Shown here piece after piece: positions 28,294-37,830 of a stretch of 64,000 nt of DNA (position 1 is its first letter; every line of letters starts with the position of its first letter). Both the position numbers and the translations under genes were made by a program. The notes under the pieces are model-generated. The model saw nothing but the letters and a program-made list of their open reading frames with translations. It made no database searches and was not told the DNA's origin. Source of the stretch: Methanomicrobium sp. W14 (GTDB lineage: Archaea > Halobacteriota > Methanomicrobia > Methanomicrobiales > Methanomicrobiaceae); contig NZ_JAGGMM010000002.1 in the NCBI RefSeq assembly GCF_017875315.1, positions 372,001 to 436,000 of the forward strand, given 5' to 3'.

Positions 28294-30697
28294 ACTTTTT
28301 TCACACCCCCAAAAACCGCTTCGTATTCATCTCGAAAATGTCAAGGAATTTTCATTAAAATCATTAAATAGCAGAAAACCGGATTTTTCATCTATAGGAA
28401 TAGATGACAAGTCTCTTTCTGTAATCGTAAAGTCAATTGCTCTTTCGCATGATTTCGGAAAGTCCACAAAATATTTTCAGGACTATCTTAAAGAGAGCAT
28501 TGATTCCGGGATTAAAAGAACCGGTCCTCTGACAAACCACGGTCTTATATCTGCGGTATTCTGCTGGTATATTACGGGGAAAGAGGTTGAAAAATCGGTT
28601 GCCGACAAAGGTCTTTTTTCACTTATAAGGTATATTTCTTATGAGGTTGTCAGAAGGCATCACGGGGATATCGGCAATATATCAAATGAAATCCGTGATT
28701 TAAACGATGATAACAAATATCTGACGAAAGAACAGCTGAAGTCCATTGATCGCGGGTCTTTGTACTCTCTTTATGACGTAGAATTTAATAAAACAGATAT
28801 TGACTGTTTTTTTGAAAATTACGATGCAATATTAAGCGATTTCTCAAAAGGAAAAAGGGTACGTGAATCCAGGAAATATCTTTTGGAGGAGAAGAGACTT
28901 GAATATACCCTTTTAGAACAGTACCTTTATTCATTACTTATCTCATCTGACAAATCTGATGCATCAGGTGTGTATCCTGAGTTGAGTTGTGCAGAACTTG
29001 ATTCTTCTATGGCTGAGTCCTATATTGAAGGGAGATTCCCGGAAAAAGGCATAAATTTAGTCAGGATGAAAATATTCCGGGATATTAATTCTAAAGCTGA
29101 GAAACTGGATTTGAGTGACAGAATATATTCTATAAATGTCCCGACAGGCGGAGGCAAGACCCTTGCAGCCATCGGCTTTGCGCTGAAACTTAGAAACAGG
29201 GTCCATGATAAGATAAATCTCTACCCGAGAATAATATATTCACTTCCGTTTACAAGCATAATCGATCAGAACTTTGCGGTTTTTGAGGATGTTTATGAAA
29301 ATTTTTACGGGAAAAAACCGGCAACAGATGTTTTGCTCAAACACCACCATTTGTCAGAAATCTATTACAGGTCAGAGAAAGGCGAGGAATATTCAACACG
29401 TGAGAGCAGGTATCTGATTGAGGGATGGAATTCTGAAATCATTGTCACGACGTTTGTACAGCTTTTTCATTCCCTGTTTTCAAACAGGAATCATACTCTT
29501 ATTAAATATCATAATATTGTGAATTCGATAGTCCTTCTTGACGAGGTACAGTCGCTTCCTCCAAAATACTGGCCTGTGTTCAGAAAATATCTTGATGTAT
29601 TTTCAAGGTTGTTCAACACATATTTCGTATTCATCACAGCAACCCAGCCTTTGATCTTTAAACCGGAAAAAGAGATAACCGAACTTTGTACAGGAAGAGA
29701 CGAATATTTCAGGTCTTTTGACAGGGTAAGGATGAGATATTTCAAAGATCCTGTTAAAATGTGTGATTTCGAGTCTGTGTGCCTTAAAGACATTTTTGAA
29801 AATCAAAGGTCTGATTTCCTTTTCATAATGAATACAAAAAAATCAGCCCTTGATCTGTATGAGTACATAAAATCCAACCTTGCGGGAGAAGATTTGTCAG
29901 AATGTATTTTTCTTTCTACATATGTTGTACCGCATGACAGACTTGAAAAAATAAAGAAAATACGGTGCCTGAAAGGAAAAAAACGGTTGATTGTCGTAAG
30001 TACTCAGCTTGTTGAAGCCGGTGTCGATATCGACATGGACGTTGTCTACAGGGATTTCGGTCCTCTGGATTCGATAAATCAGGCTGCGGGCCGGTGCAAC
30101 AGAAATTCCAGACTGAAATACGGGATTGTAAACATATATTCGGTTCTAAACGAAAATGGGAAAAGATTCTCGGATTTAGTGTATGATATAACCCTTCTGG
30201 ACAAGACAAGGCGTGTTCTGGAAAACTGCACTGAGATTGAGGAAAGCAGATTTTTGGATATGAACAAACTTTATTTCAGTCTTTTGTCTGAAGCTGTAAG
30301 TAATGATGAGTCCGATGAAATTCTGGATTATTTGTATGTTTTAAGTCTTGAATCCGCTGAAAAAAAGTTTAAACTGATTAAGGATGAGTATCCCCAGGTT
30401 GATGTTTTTGTAGAGGCAGATTTGAATGCTTCCGCAATCTGGAAAGAGTATCAGGAAATTAAGTCTGTTAAGGACAGCCTTGAAAGAAGGGATAGATTTT
30501 ACAGTATAAAGGGGAGTTTCCTGGATTACGTAATATCCGTTCCTAAGACGCATAAGGGATACGTCGGTTACGATGAAGACCTTAATATTGGGCATGTGAG
30601 CCTTGAGGAGGTAGAACAGGGCAATCTCTACGATGCGGATACCGGATATAAGACTCCTGACAAGGAATCACTTGGGGAAGGTGCTATCGTTTTCTGA
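28271..30697 (+). CDS. cas3: CRISPR nuclease-helicase Cas3 (HD plus DExH)
   Basis: Degrades target DNA after Cascade binding. An N-terminal HD nuclease domain (His in ELFSHPQKPLRIHL, HDFGK at about 60, His pair RRHHGD) is followed by an SF2 helicase. The helicase shows Walker A PTGGGKTLAAIG (about 293), motif II LDEVQ (about 423), motif III FITATQP and motif VI AAGRCNRN. 808 residues. The GTG at 28271 opens the frame; a TTG at 28280 with AGCGGTGA upstream is an equally good start. Last gene of the effector operon. Confidence 0.96.
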   Translation: MTILSSSELFSHPQKPLRIHLENVKEFSLKSLNSRKPDFSSIGIDDKSLSVIVKSIALSHDFGKSTKYFQDYLKESIDSGIKRTGPLTNHGLISAVFCWYITGKEVEKSVADKGLFSLIRYISYEVVRRHHGDIGNISNEIRDLNDDNKYLTKEQLKSIDRGSLYSLYDVEFNKTDIDCFFENYDAILSDFSKGKRVRESRKYLLEEKRLEYTLLEQYLYSLLISSDKSDASGVYPELSCAELDSSMAESYIEGRFPEKGINLVRMKIFRDINSKAEKLDLSDRIYSINVPTGGGKTLAAIGFALKLRNRVHDKINLYPRIIYSLPFTSIIDQNFAVFEDVYENFYGKKPATDVLLKHHHLSEIYYRSEKGEEYSTRESRYLIEGWNSEIIVTTFVQLFHSLFSNRNHTLIKYHNIVNSIVLLDEVQSLPPKYWPVFRKYLDVFSRLFNTYFVFITATQPLIFKPEKEITELCTGRDEYFRSFDRVRMRYFKDPVKMCDFESVCLKDIFENQRSDFLFIMNTKKSALDLYEYIKSNLAGEDLSECIFLSTYVVPHDRLEKIKKIRCLKGKKRLIVVSTQLVEAGVDIDMDVVYRDFGPLDSINQAAGRCNRNSRLKYGIVNIYSVLNENGKRFSDLVYDITLLDKTRRVLENCTEIEESRFLDMNKLYFSLLSEAVSNDESDEILDYLYVLSLESAEKKFKLIKDEYPQVDVFVEADLNASAIWKEYQEIKSVKDSLERRDRFYSIKGSFLDYVISVPKTHKGYVGYDEDLNIGHVSLEEVEQGNLYDADTGYKTPDKESLGEGAIVF

Positions 30698-30770
30698 TTA
30701 TGCCTGCTCTAAATTAGTCCTCTATAAAAAGTCAGGAGAAAAAATCATTAAAAAACCGTTAAAAAATTAT

Positions 30771-31382
30771 TTATTCGGCTACAAAAGACATATCGCTTAA
30801 CCTGCGGATGACTCGTTTTCCGTCATCTTTTAAATAAAGAAAGGAGACTCCGCCGGCTAAACCGGACAGGTCACATCTATTGAGGTCATCTGCATCCATG
30901 CCAAGCCAGATAGCATTGAGGATACTAAGAGTGTCACCGTGGGAAACGAGTATAACATTTGAATCACCGGAGGTAATAATTTCATTGACAAAAGGTAAAA
31001 GCCTGTCCCATACATCCTTTCTTGATTCGGCATCATCAAAGAAGCGGTCATAGACAGAGTGTTCCTGCCTCTGCATATTTTCCCTAAACCATTGCACCGA
31101 TTTTCCCACGGCAGAGCCAAGGTTTCGTTCACGAAGTGCACCTGTGACTAGCGGGTGTAAGTTTAAGGTTTCAGCAATGATTTCTGCTGTATGTTTTGAC
31201 CTGAGCAGATTGGAAGTATACATGCACCACTCCTGATCTTTAACTACCGGAGCAAGCCTTTGTGCAATTCGCTGAGCCTGCTGAACTCCAATTTCAGAGA
31301 GGTCCCAGTCTGTCCATGAGCCGATCATCCCGTTTATGTGATGTTGAGATTGTGTGTGCTGAACCGTAATGACAGTTTTCAC
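30771..31382 (-). CDS. Histidine phosphatase superfamily protein with altered RHG motif
   Basis: 203 residues with phosphoglycerate-mutase fold landmarks: a phospho-His motif region, YTSNLLRSKHTAEII, GALRERNLGSAVG and SHGDTLSILNAIW. The usual catalytic RHG is QHT here (TVQHTQSQHHING). The nucleophilic His is kept but the Arg is replaced, as remembered for some Clostridia-like homologues. The substrate is unknown. Together with the adjacent methyltransferase it sits between cas3 and CRISPR array 2, which suggests a transferred cargo pair; bacterial origin is inference. Confidence 0.75.
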   Translation of the reverse strand: MKTVITVQHTQSQHHINGMIGSWTDWDLSEIGVQQAQRIAQRLAPVVKDQEWCMYTSNLLRSKHTAEIIAETLNLHPLVTGALRERNLGSAVGKSVQWFRENMQRQEHSVYDRFFDDAESRKDVWDRLLPFVNEIITSGDSNVILVSHGDTLSILNAIWLGMDADDLNRCDLSGLAGGVSFLYLKDDGKRVIRRLSDMSFVAE

Positions 31383-31491
31383 GATTTGTTTCCTGTATTT
31401 TTATGGGGATATTTTTGGTTAAAAGCTATTTTTTGGTTCTTTTCACTTTCTATATTTCTTTTTTTGTACAGACCTCAGTGTTGTGTGTCTG

Positions 31492-32208
31492 TTATTTTTT
31501 TCGCAGGACGAAAGCGATAAAATTCAGGTATTTTCCGCCGCCTGCATTCATTGTTTTGCGGTCATTGACCGCAATCTCGTTTTCCTGGTTCAGCCAGTCA
31601 GCCCAGACATTCTCGTTGCTTTCCATCTCGTATATGGAAATAACCTCGGCATCCCGGCTGCTGTTCACGATTTCTGTCCAATAATTAATGTCCCTCAGGT
31701 AGGCAAGCTGCTCCGGCGTCCACGAGAGAAGCAATTCTTTTGGTAGATTATCATGGCAGTCCTTTTTCATGCCGGGTACGCAACAGTAGACGTACCCGCC
31801 GCTTTTGACGTAAGGAAGCAGTTTTGCATCTAAATATTTGGGGTCACGCCCCCAGAAATTATAGGAATCGGTGCTGACTACCGCATCGAAGAAGTCTTTT
31901 TCAAACGGCAGGGCGCCGGCGTCGGCCTTAACAGGTATTACCTGTTCACGGGTAAGCCCCATTTCATCAAAGAATTTACGGTTCTCCTGCGGGTCGCTCC
32001 ACAAATCCGTGGCATAAACGGTAAAGCCATAATCTTTTACCAGCATAACGCTTGTAAGCCCTTGCCCGCTCCCGAGGTCACAGACGAGGCTTCCGGCAGG
32101 AATTTTATGATTTAAAAGCATTTCTTCCTGCAGTTTGAACGGGTTAGGCCCCATGATTTTAGCCAGTATTTCGGGGGTTTTGTATTTTTGGCTTTTAACG
32201 TACTCCAT
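31492..32208 (-). CDS. Class I SAM-dependent methyltransferase
   Basis: 238 residues with the Rossmann SAM motif SLVCDLGSGQGLTSVML (about 40-56), the acidic end of strand 2 (VYATDLW) and motif IV FDAVVSTDSYNFWG. A C-terminal Trp-rich region (WTEIV, ENVWADWLNQ) may form the substrate pocket. The small-molecule acceptor is unknown. It lies about 110 bp upstream of the phosphatase gene on the same strand; both resemble Firmicutes-type accessory genes more than methanogen housekeeping genes. Confidence 0.75.
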   Translation of the reverse strand: MEYVKSQKYKTPEILAKIMGPNPFKLQEEMLLNHKIPAGSLVCDLGSGQGLTSVMLVKDYGFTVYATDLWSDPQENRKFFDEMGLTREQVIPVKADAGALPFEKDFFDAVVSTDSYNFWGRDPKYLDAKLLPYVKSGGYVYCCVPGMKKDCHDNLPKELLLSWTPEQLAYLRDINYWTEIVNSSRDAEVISIYEMESNENVWADWLNQENEIAVNDRKTMNAGGGKYLNFIAFVLRKK

Positions 32209-32520
32209 TGTGGTTACTCCTAATCTTTAGATATTGGTTTTGTCACTTTTGTATAGTTAAATTGTACCCTGCTCTCTTCTTTATAGAAGCTTCCTGCTTA
32301 ACGATGCGGAAACAAAACGTCGATATTAAAAATCTGCCGTGTTGCCTTTTAAGGTTCATCGGTCATTTTTTATTGCGGCTAATACTTTATTACTGGTTTT
32401 TGGCGACAAGTGATATTTGCCTGCCGGGTCTTAAACAGGTACACCGCATAGTTATTCCTGGACCATAGTTACGCCTTCTATACACTCGACAGAATAGGAT
32501 TACACAAGGACTATTTTCAT
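32209..32520. other. Gap between methyltransferase and array 2
   Basis: About 312 bp with no supportable gene; the open frame at 32208-32468 lacks an SD and any family feature. It ends directly against an intact repeat, not a degenerate one. Confidence 0.4.
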
Positions 32521-34248
32521 GTTTCAATCCTTATTTTACTGGATGTAGTTCTTCAAGGTCGCTATTACCTGTCTTCTTTGTGATGTTCCCCCGTTTCAAT
32601 CCTTATTTTACTGGATGTAGTTCTTCAAGTATATCATAGAAAGCCCGTCAGGCCGGGAATACACGTTTCAATCCTTATTTTACTGGATGTAGTTCTTCAA
32701 GTTCAATACTTATTCTTATATCTTCATATGAACCAGTTTCAATCCTTATTTTACTGGATGTAGTTCTTCAAGGGAAAATATCAAACTACAGTTGCAATTT
32801 ATAATTCAAAGTTTCAATCCTTATTTTACTGGATGTAGTTCTTCAAGAATATAATAAGTCTCTGAATGTACCGAACCACTACAGGGTTTCAATCCTTATT
32901 TTACTGGATGTAGTTCTTCAAGGACATTAGCACCGCATTTCCTGCAGGTAATCAAAGACAGTTTCAATCCTTATTTTACTGGATGTAGTTCTTCAAGATA
33001 ATACCCGTAACCCATGAATACCAGAGATGTTAGTTTCAATCCTTATTTTACTGGATGTAGTTCTTCAAGTCGTGATTGAGAGCGGAAGCAGGTTCACCAC
33101 GAAGTCTAGTTTCAATCCTTATTTTACTGGATGTAGTTCTTCAAGTCCCCCAATCGCTCCGCAAAGTGCTCAATCCCCCCGTTTCAATCCTTATTTTACT
33201 GGATGTAGTTCTTCAAGTCAATAAGGTTTGTAGTGTCAATATTCAAATGATATTGTTTCAATCCTTATTTTACTGGATGTAGTTCTTCAAGTCGTAAGGT
33301 GAGCCATGAGCAGCACAATTAAGATCGAGTTTCAATCCTTATTTTACTGGATGTAGTTCTTCAAGTTGTTTTAACAATTCGGCGAAGTATTCGCCCGATT
33401 TCAGTTTCAATCCTTATTTTACTGGATGTAGTTCTTCAAGCGCAGAACTTACAATCAACAGACGCAGAACTTACAACATGTTTCAATCCTTATTTTACTG
33501 GATGTAGTTCTTCAAGTCTGATGAAAATTATAAAAGATATAATAAATTAAGTTTCAATCCTTATTTTACTGGATGTAGTTCTTCAAGGCAATGGTGATTG
33601 GATATCAAACAAAAGCAAACGAGTTTCAATCCTTATTTTACTGGATGTAGTTCTTCAAGTTTCTTCTTTGGTTCTTCTATACCGGCCTCTCTCTGTTTCA
33701 ATCCTTATTTTACTGGATGTAGTTCTTCAAGGCCATTTTCTATCCAACCGGTGACTTTTCACCAGGCATAGTTTCAATCCTTATTTTACTGGATGTAGTT
33801 CTTCAAGATAAGGTCTGAAGGAAAATACTTACGAAAAACAGAAGTTTCAATCCTTATTTTACTGGATGTAGTTCTTCAAGGAGATTACAATTTTTCTGAT
33901 CCGAATTTTGTGTATGGGTTTCAATCCTTATTTTACTGGATGTAGTTCTTCAAGTCCAAGTCCGGCTATATCAGCTATTCCCATTTTAAGTTTCAATCCT
34001 TATTTTACTGGATGTAGTTCTTCAAGCCGAATCTAAATTTCAAGTTTCCATTTTATACCTGTGAGTTTCAATCCTTATTTTACTGGATGTAGTTCTTCAA
34101 GATTCAAAAACCAAGTTACAGAGGCCGAAGACGAAACAGTTTCAATCCTTATTTTACTGGATGTAGTTCTTCAAGTGAATCGAATCCAAAGAAGCAAAAC
34201 AAGTTCCAACCGTTTCAATCCTTATTTTACTGGATGTAGTTCTTCAAG
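32521..34248 (-). CRISPR. CRISPR array 2: 24 repeats of 37 bp, 23 spacers, transcribed leftwards
   Basis: The repeats start GTTTCAATCC, have TTATTTTACTGG in the middle and end GTTCTTCAAG. They differ from array 1 at positions 13 (A for G) and 19 (C for T). Spacers are 34-39 bp. All repeats including the leftmost look intact, so the old distal end may have been lost. The leader copy on the right and the ATTGAAAC tag on the minus strand show the same direction as array 1. One spacer (34102-34138) nearly duplicates one in array 1 (19742-19779). Confidence 0.98.
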
Positions 34249-34358
34249 AGCAGACAATTTTTCTTCTTTTTACGTATAAATAGTGATTTGAGCCTGAAAT
34301 TTTGGTTATGTTTTCTTCTGGCAAAATTATCATACCCTTTATAAATAGAAGAAAAAAA
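34249..34358 (-). promoter_or_regulatory. Leader of CRISPR array 2
   Basis: About 110 bp, close to 90 percent identical by eye to the array 1 leader. It includes the minus-strand TATA box TTTATAAA (34338-34345) and the segment TTCTTCTTTTTACGTATAAA next to the first repeat. The following 180 bp to 34540 shows nothing else. Confidence 0.85.
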
Positions 34359-34540
34359 GAACCTTTCCTTCAGGACATAAATATGTAGTCAATGCTAATA
34401 AATCAAACCTTTGAAGTCAAAGTCAAAAATCACACTCTCCTGCCTTTTCCTCTCTGAAAAAACTGAAGAAAAGACTATTCCGGCCGGAATAACCCGGCAA
34501 AGCAGGTTTGGTAAAAAACCCGCAAAAACTAAAAAAAGCG

Positions 34541-35104
34541 TTAAAAAAAGATTATGCTGAAATAAGTTACGGTATCAGGTCCGTTATAGTATTTTATGCC
34601 GCAGGTTTTGGCCAGTTTTGTTATTGAAATCCCGTAACCCTCTGCTGAAGGCTGCATCCTGTCCGGAAATCTGCACGGTTCATCAGGATAATTGCATGAT
34701 TTGCATATTCTGCACCCTTCCGTTGAAAGAGCCAGTATTTTGTCAAAATGAGGCTCAAAAAGCTTTTTTACTTCTTCTGTAATGTCTTTGTGTTTCTTTG
34801 CAGCTTCAGCCCATTTGCAGAGTTTCTGCCTGACATTGCATTTTTTATCAATTGCCGTTAATGTGGTGAATACAAAGGCGTTTTTATATTCACTGCACCT
34901 GTCCGAACATTCTTCAATTGCCCCCACGGCAGGCGGACAGGCCCAGGATTTTCCGTACATCCCGCAGAGGTTTTTTTCGCATGCCTTTCTTACGTCCTCT
35001 GAAAAAGTAATATTTTCCGGTTTTGTAAAGGCGTATTCATGAATTCCCAGGTTGTTTTTTTCTTTTTTTATGAGTTCTGTGATATCACCGGTCATAACTA
35101 CCAC
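34541..35104 (-). CDS. DUF2284 cysteine-rich metal-binding protein
   Basis: 187 residues with the DUF2284 pattern: CEKNLCGMYGKSWACPPAVG near 40-60, a central Cys-containing helix, and CRICKSCNYPDEPCRFPDRM near 130-150, followed by a C-terminal motif ending in aromatic residues. The Cys sets could bind iron-sulfur clusters or other metals; function is unknown. The family is common in anaerobes and methanogens. Starts at 35104 or at an internal ATG at 35092 are both possible. Located just beyond array 2. Confidence 0.85.
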   Translation of the reverse strand: MVVMTGDITELIKKEKNNLGIHEYAFTKPENITFSEDVRKACEKNLCGMYGKSWACPPAVGAIEECSDRCSEYKNAFVFTTLTAIDKKCNVRQKLCKWAEAAKKHKDITEEVKKLFEPHFDKILALSTEGCRICKSCNYPDEPCRFPDRMQPSAEGYGISITKLAKTCGIKYYNGPDTVTYFSIIFF

Positions 35105-35421
35105 GCAAAAAGTCTCTTTTATTTAATTTTTCCCGTAACAGATGTCTACGACTGTCTGATGATGATTATCAAACTTAAATGTAATAAATCAAATTGATAT
35201 AACAAACTAATTGAACGAATGGGGTTTTGCTTATATAATTTTTGAAAGAAATAAAAAATTTATTTGAATATTCTGTAAATTATTAAGATACCGGAACATG
35301 CAAAAGTAAACTTATTCCATATTATGCATCTTTTTTATCAGTTATTTTTGGAAAAATATTAAATCAAAGCAAAGAAACTTTTGAGTAAAGATCCAATAAT
35401 ATATATCAAGCCTGAATTTTT
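35105..35421. other. AT-rich intergenic region with promoter of the HEAT gene
   Basis: No gene is seen. ATAATATATATC at about 35396-35407 is a TATA box whose start site would fall at or near the ATG at 35422, suggesting a leaderless message. Confidence 0.45.
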
Positions 35422-36645
35422 ATGAAAACGAAAGATGCAGATTTTTTAAAAGTATACATACTGCTTGCATACTTCATTCTTGTCGGACTTCTGGCAGTCT
35501 ACGCTTTCTCATCTTACAGCGGTGAGGTCGGCTTTATACTTTCGAGACTGACCCCTCACCTTATGTACATACCTCTGGTACTTACTGCACTGTGGTACCC
35601 GCAGAAAAAAGCCGCTCATATATTCATATTTCTTTTAATTGTTGTGGTCCTTGCAGTAGGATACCTGATTCAGGGATGGAGCCTTGACATCATATTTACT
35701 ATATTTATTTCTCTGATATACCTGTGGGTATATTTTGCAATACTTCTTGTTCCCGAATGGAAGCCGGGGTCCCAGGAAAAAGATAAAAATTTCATTGAAC
35801 TGCCGCAAAAAAGTAAACCCTGTGATAAGAACGGTGCTTACGAATCATATGAAAATGAAGAAGTAAACGGATCTTCAGGGTGCCATGAAATTTTTCCTGA
35901 ACAGATTGAGCCTCTTATAGAGTCGTTCTGCATAAGGGACGACAAAGTCCTGGCAAACACATGCAGGTCGATAAAAGCTCTGGGCCCCCCGGCGGAAACT
36001 TACCTTTTAGATGCGCTTAAAAACCCGGATCCTACAATAAGGGAGAATTCTGCGAAAATACTTGGGGAAATCGGATCAGAAAAGGCTGTGTCTCTTCTTA
36101 TAGAGGCTATGGACGACGAGTCAAAAAGGATGCACAACGCCTCTCTCCAGGCCCTTGCAAGGATAGGTGAACCTGCAAAAGTTCCTTTGACCGTGGCTTT
36201 AAGCGACAGGAGGTGGAGAGTCCGTGCCGGGAGCTGTGCAGCTCTTAGGATTCTGGGTGCAAAAGACTACCTGAAAAATATATCGCCTCTTCTCTTTGAC
36301 GAAAACCATTATGTCAGAAAAGAGGCGGCAAAATCTCTCGGGAGACTTGGAGATATTTCAGTATCCGAGAATCTCTGCATCGCAATAAACGATGAATCGC
36401 GTGGTGTACGCCTTGCCTGTGCCTCCGCCCTCGGCAGGATAAAAGACCCGTGTTCTGTGGAGCATCTCCTGAACAGGTACAAATCCGAGACAGACCCTTT
36501 TGTAAGAAGGAGGATTGTTGAATCTCTGTGCTGCATAGGAGGGGAAAAAGCTCTAAGCGCTTTGAAATATGCGACATATGATTCTGACCAGGGCATCCGG
36601 TGTGTTTCAAAAGAGTATATTTACGGGAAGGGTCACTCAGAGTGA
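35422..36645 (+). CDS. Membrane protein with C-terminal HEAT repeats
   Basis: 407 residues. Four hydrophobic helices (about 10-30, 43-60, 64-85, 88-112) form a membrane domain. An acidic linker follows, then about seven HEAT/PBS-lyase-type repeats (about 155-400), for example NPDPTIRENSAKILGEIGSE, DESKRMHNASLQALARIG and DESRGVRLACASALGRI. Such repeats are protein-interaction scaffolds; the partner is unknown. It converges with and overlaps the MFS gene by 13 bp at the 3' ends. Confidence 0.8.
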   Translation: MKTKDADFLKVYILLAYFILVGLLAVYAFSSYSGEVGFILSRLTPHLMYIPLVLTALWYPQKKAAHIFIFLLIVVVLAVGYLIQGWSLDIIFTIFISLIYLWVYFAILLVPEWKPGSQEKDKNFIELPQKSKPCDKNGAYESYENEEVNGSSGCHEIFPEQIEPLIESFCIRDDKVLANTCRSIKALGPPAETYLLDALKNPDPTIRENSAKILGEIGSEKAVSLLIEAMDDESKRMHNASLQALARIGEPAKVPLTVALSDRRWRVRAGSCAALRILGAKDYLKNISPLLFDENHYVRKEAAKSLGRLGDISVSENLCIAINDESRGVRLACASALGRIKDPCSVEHLLNRYKSETDPFVRRRIVESLCCIGGEKALSALKYATYDSDQGIRCVSKEYIYGKGHSE

Positions 36646-37820
36646 CACTTTCCGGCTTTCTGTTTTAGAGTCTTCCACGGGTAAGGCACAAGGACGAAAA
36701 GTGCCAGTGCAATTATTATCGGCACCAAGAGGTATCTGAGCGCTTCAGGAACGGAAGTCAGGTCTGCAACGAAGCCCGTTGCCGCAACCCCCAGCCCTCC
36801 TGCACCGACTGCAAGACCGAGCATAAGCCCTGAAACCGTTCCTGTGCCCTTAGGTGCAAGTTCATGCGACATTGCAACGGTCACCGAGAACGTTGACCAG
36901 AGGAAATAACCGAATGCAACAAGCGCAATTATGGAAATTATGCCTTTTGTTCCGAGGAACAGAATAAACGGCGGAATTGCCGCTATAAGCCCGAAAAGGG
37001 TGTACTCCTTTCTTCCGTATTTGTCTGAGATTGTCGCACCGATAATCTGCCCTATGACTCCTGCGATAAGCATCAGTGATGTAAGGACGTTGGCCACTAC
37101 AAGGCTGAAGCCCTCGTTTGTCAGGTATGTAGGAAGGTACGCGATTGATGCGAATATAACCCATGAGCGGAAGGCAGACGCTACTACAAGAAGCGTTATC
37201 GGGAGATACGGGAAAGTCTGCTCGCCGGGTACATGCTTTGATTCGTTAACTTCAGGGTTTTTGTTGAAATTTTTAGGAAGGACCTTTGTAAGGGCAAGGG
37301 CCATCAGAAGGCCGGGTATGAACAAGAGCCCTATGCCGTTAAGCCCATAGACTGCAACTACAAAACCCGCCAGGAGAGGGCCTATCGCAAAACCCAGATT
37401 TCCCCCTACGACGAAAAGAGAAGTAAGTTTACCCCTGTTTGCACCTTTTGCAAGCCTGCTTACAAGGCCAAGTGCGCTCGGGTGGAAGAAGGCGTGCCCG
37501 AATGCAGCGCCTATTCCGAAGAGCATCATCATGGTATAGCTGTGCTGGACGAATACCAGAAAGGACATGAAAAAGGCCGAGAACAGAATTGAGACAGGTA
37601 CCGGTATGCTGATTCCTTTGTTGTCGTAGAGCCAGCCTATAACCGGCTGGGTGAAAGAGGACGTCAGGTTAAAGGCGGTAACCAGAAGACCTGCCAGGAA
37701 GTATGAATAACCGTTCTGCAGTATCAGAAGCGGCAGTATTGCTGGAAGAACAGGTGAATAAATGTCGTTTACTGCATGCGACACGGAAAGACCAAGTATA
37801 GAGCGGACATTATCTTCCAT
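36633..37820 (-). CDS. MFS transporter, fosmidomycin-resistance (Fsr)-like
   Basis: 395 residues with 12 predicted helices. The N-terminus GLSVSHAVNDIYSPVLPAIL and the segment AFGHAFFHPSALGLVSRL are characteristic of the Fsr branch of major facilitator proteins, which export drugs or sugar-phosphate-like compounds. The start lies 10 bp after the stop of the METTL5-like methyltransferase gene, so the two are probably one transcript. Substrate unknown. Confidence 0.82.
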   Translation of the reverse strand: MEDNVRSILGLSVSHAVNDIYSPVLPAILPLLILQNGYSYFLAGLLVTAFNLTSSFTQPVIGWLYDNKGISIPVPVSILFSAFFMSFLVFVQHSYTMMMLFGIGAAFGHAFFHPSALGLVSRLAKGANRGKLTSLFVVGGNLGFAIGPLLAGFVVAVYGLNGIGLLFIPGLLMALALTKVLPKNFNKNPEVNESKHVPGEQTFPYLPITLLVVASAFRSWVIFASIAYLPTYLTNEGFSLVVANVLTSLMLIAGVIGQIIGATISDKYGRKEYTLFGLIAAIPPFILFLGTKGIISIIALVAFGYFLWSTFSVTVAMSHELAPKGTGTVSGLMLGLAVGAGGLGVAATGFVADLTSVPEALRYLLVPIIIALALFVLVPYPWKTLKQKAGKCHSE

Positions 37821-37830
37821 ATTTTATCGG

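Noticed and set aside
32208-32468. 86-codon plus-strand frame before array 2
   Set aside because: Poor start, no SD, overlaps the methyltransferase promoter.
18411-33215. Shared 11-mer CAATCGCTCCG between one spacer in each array
   Set aside because: Too short and without flanking similarity; expected by chance among 73 spacers less rarely than the 37-bp match.
33027-34279. Open frames through array 2
   Set aside because: Same cause as in array 1; repeat translation only.
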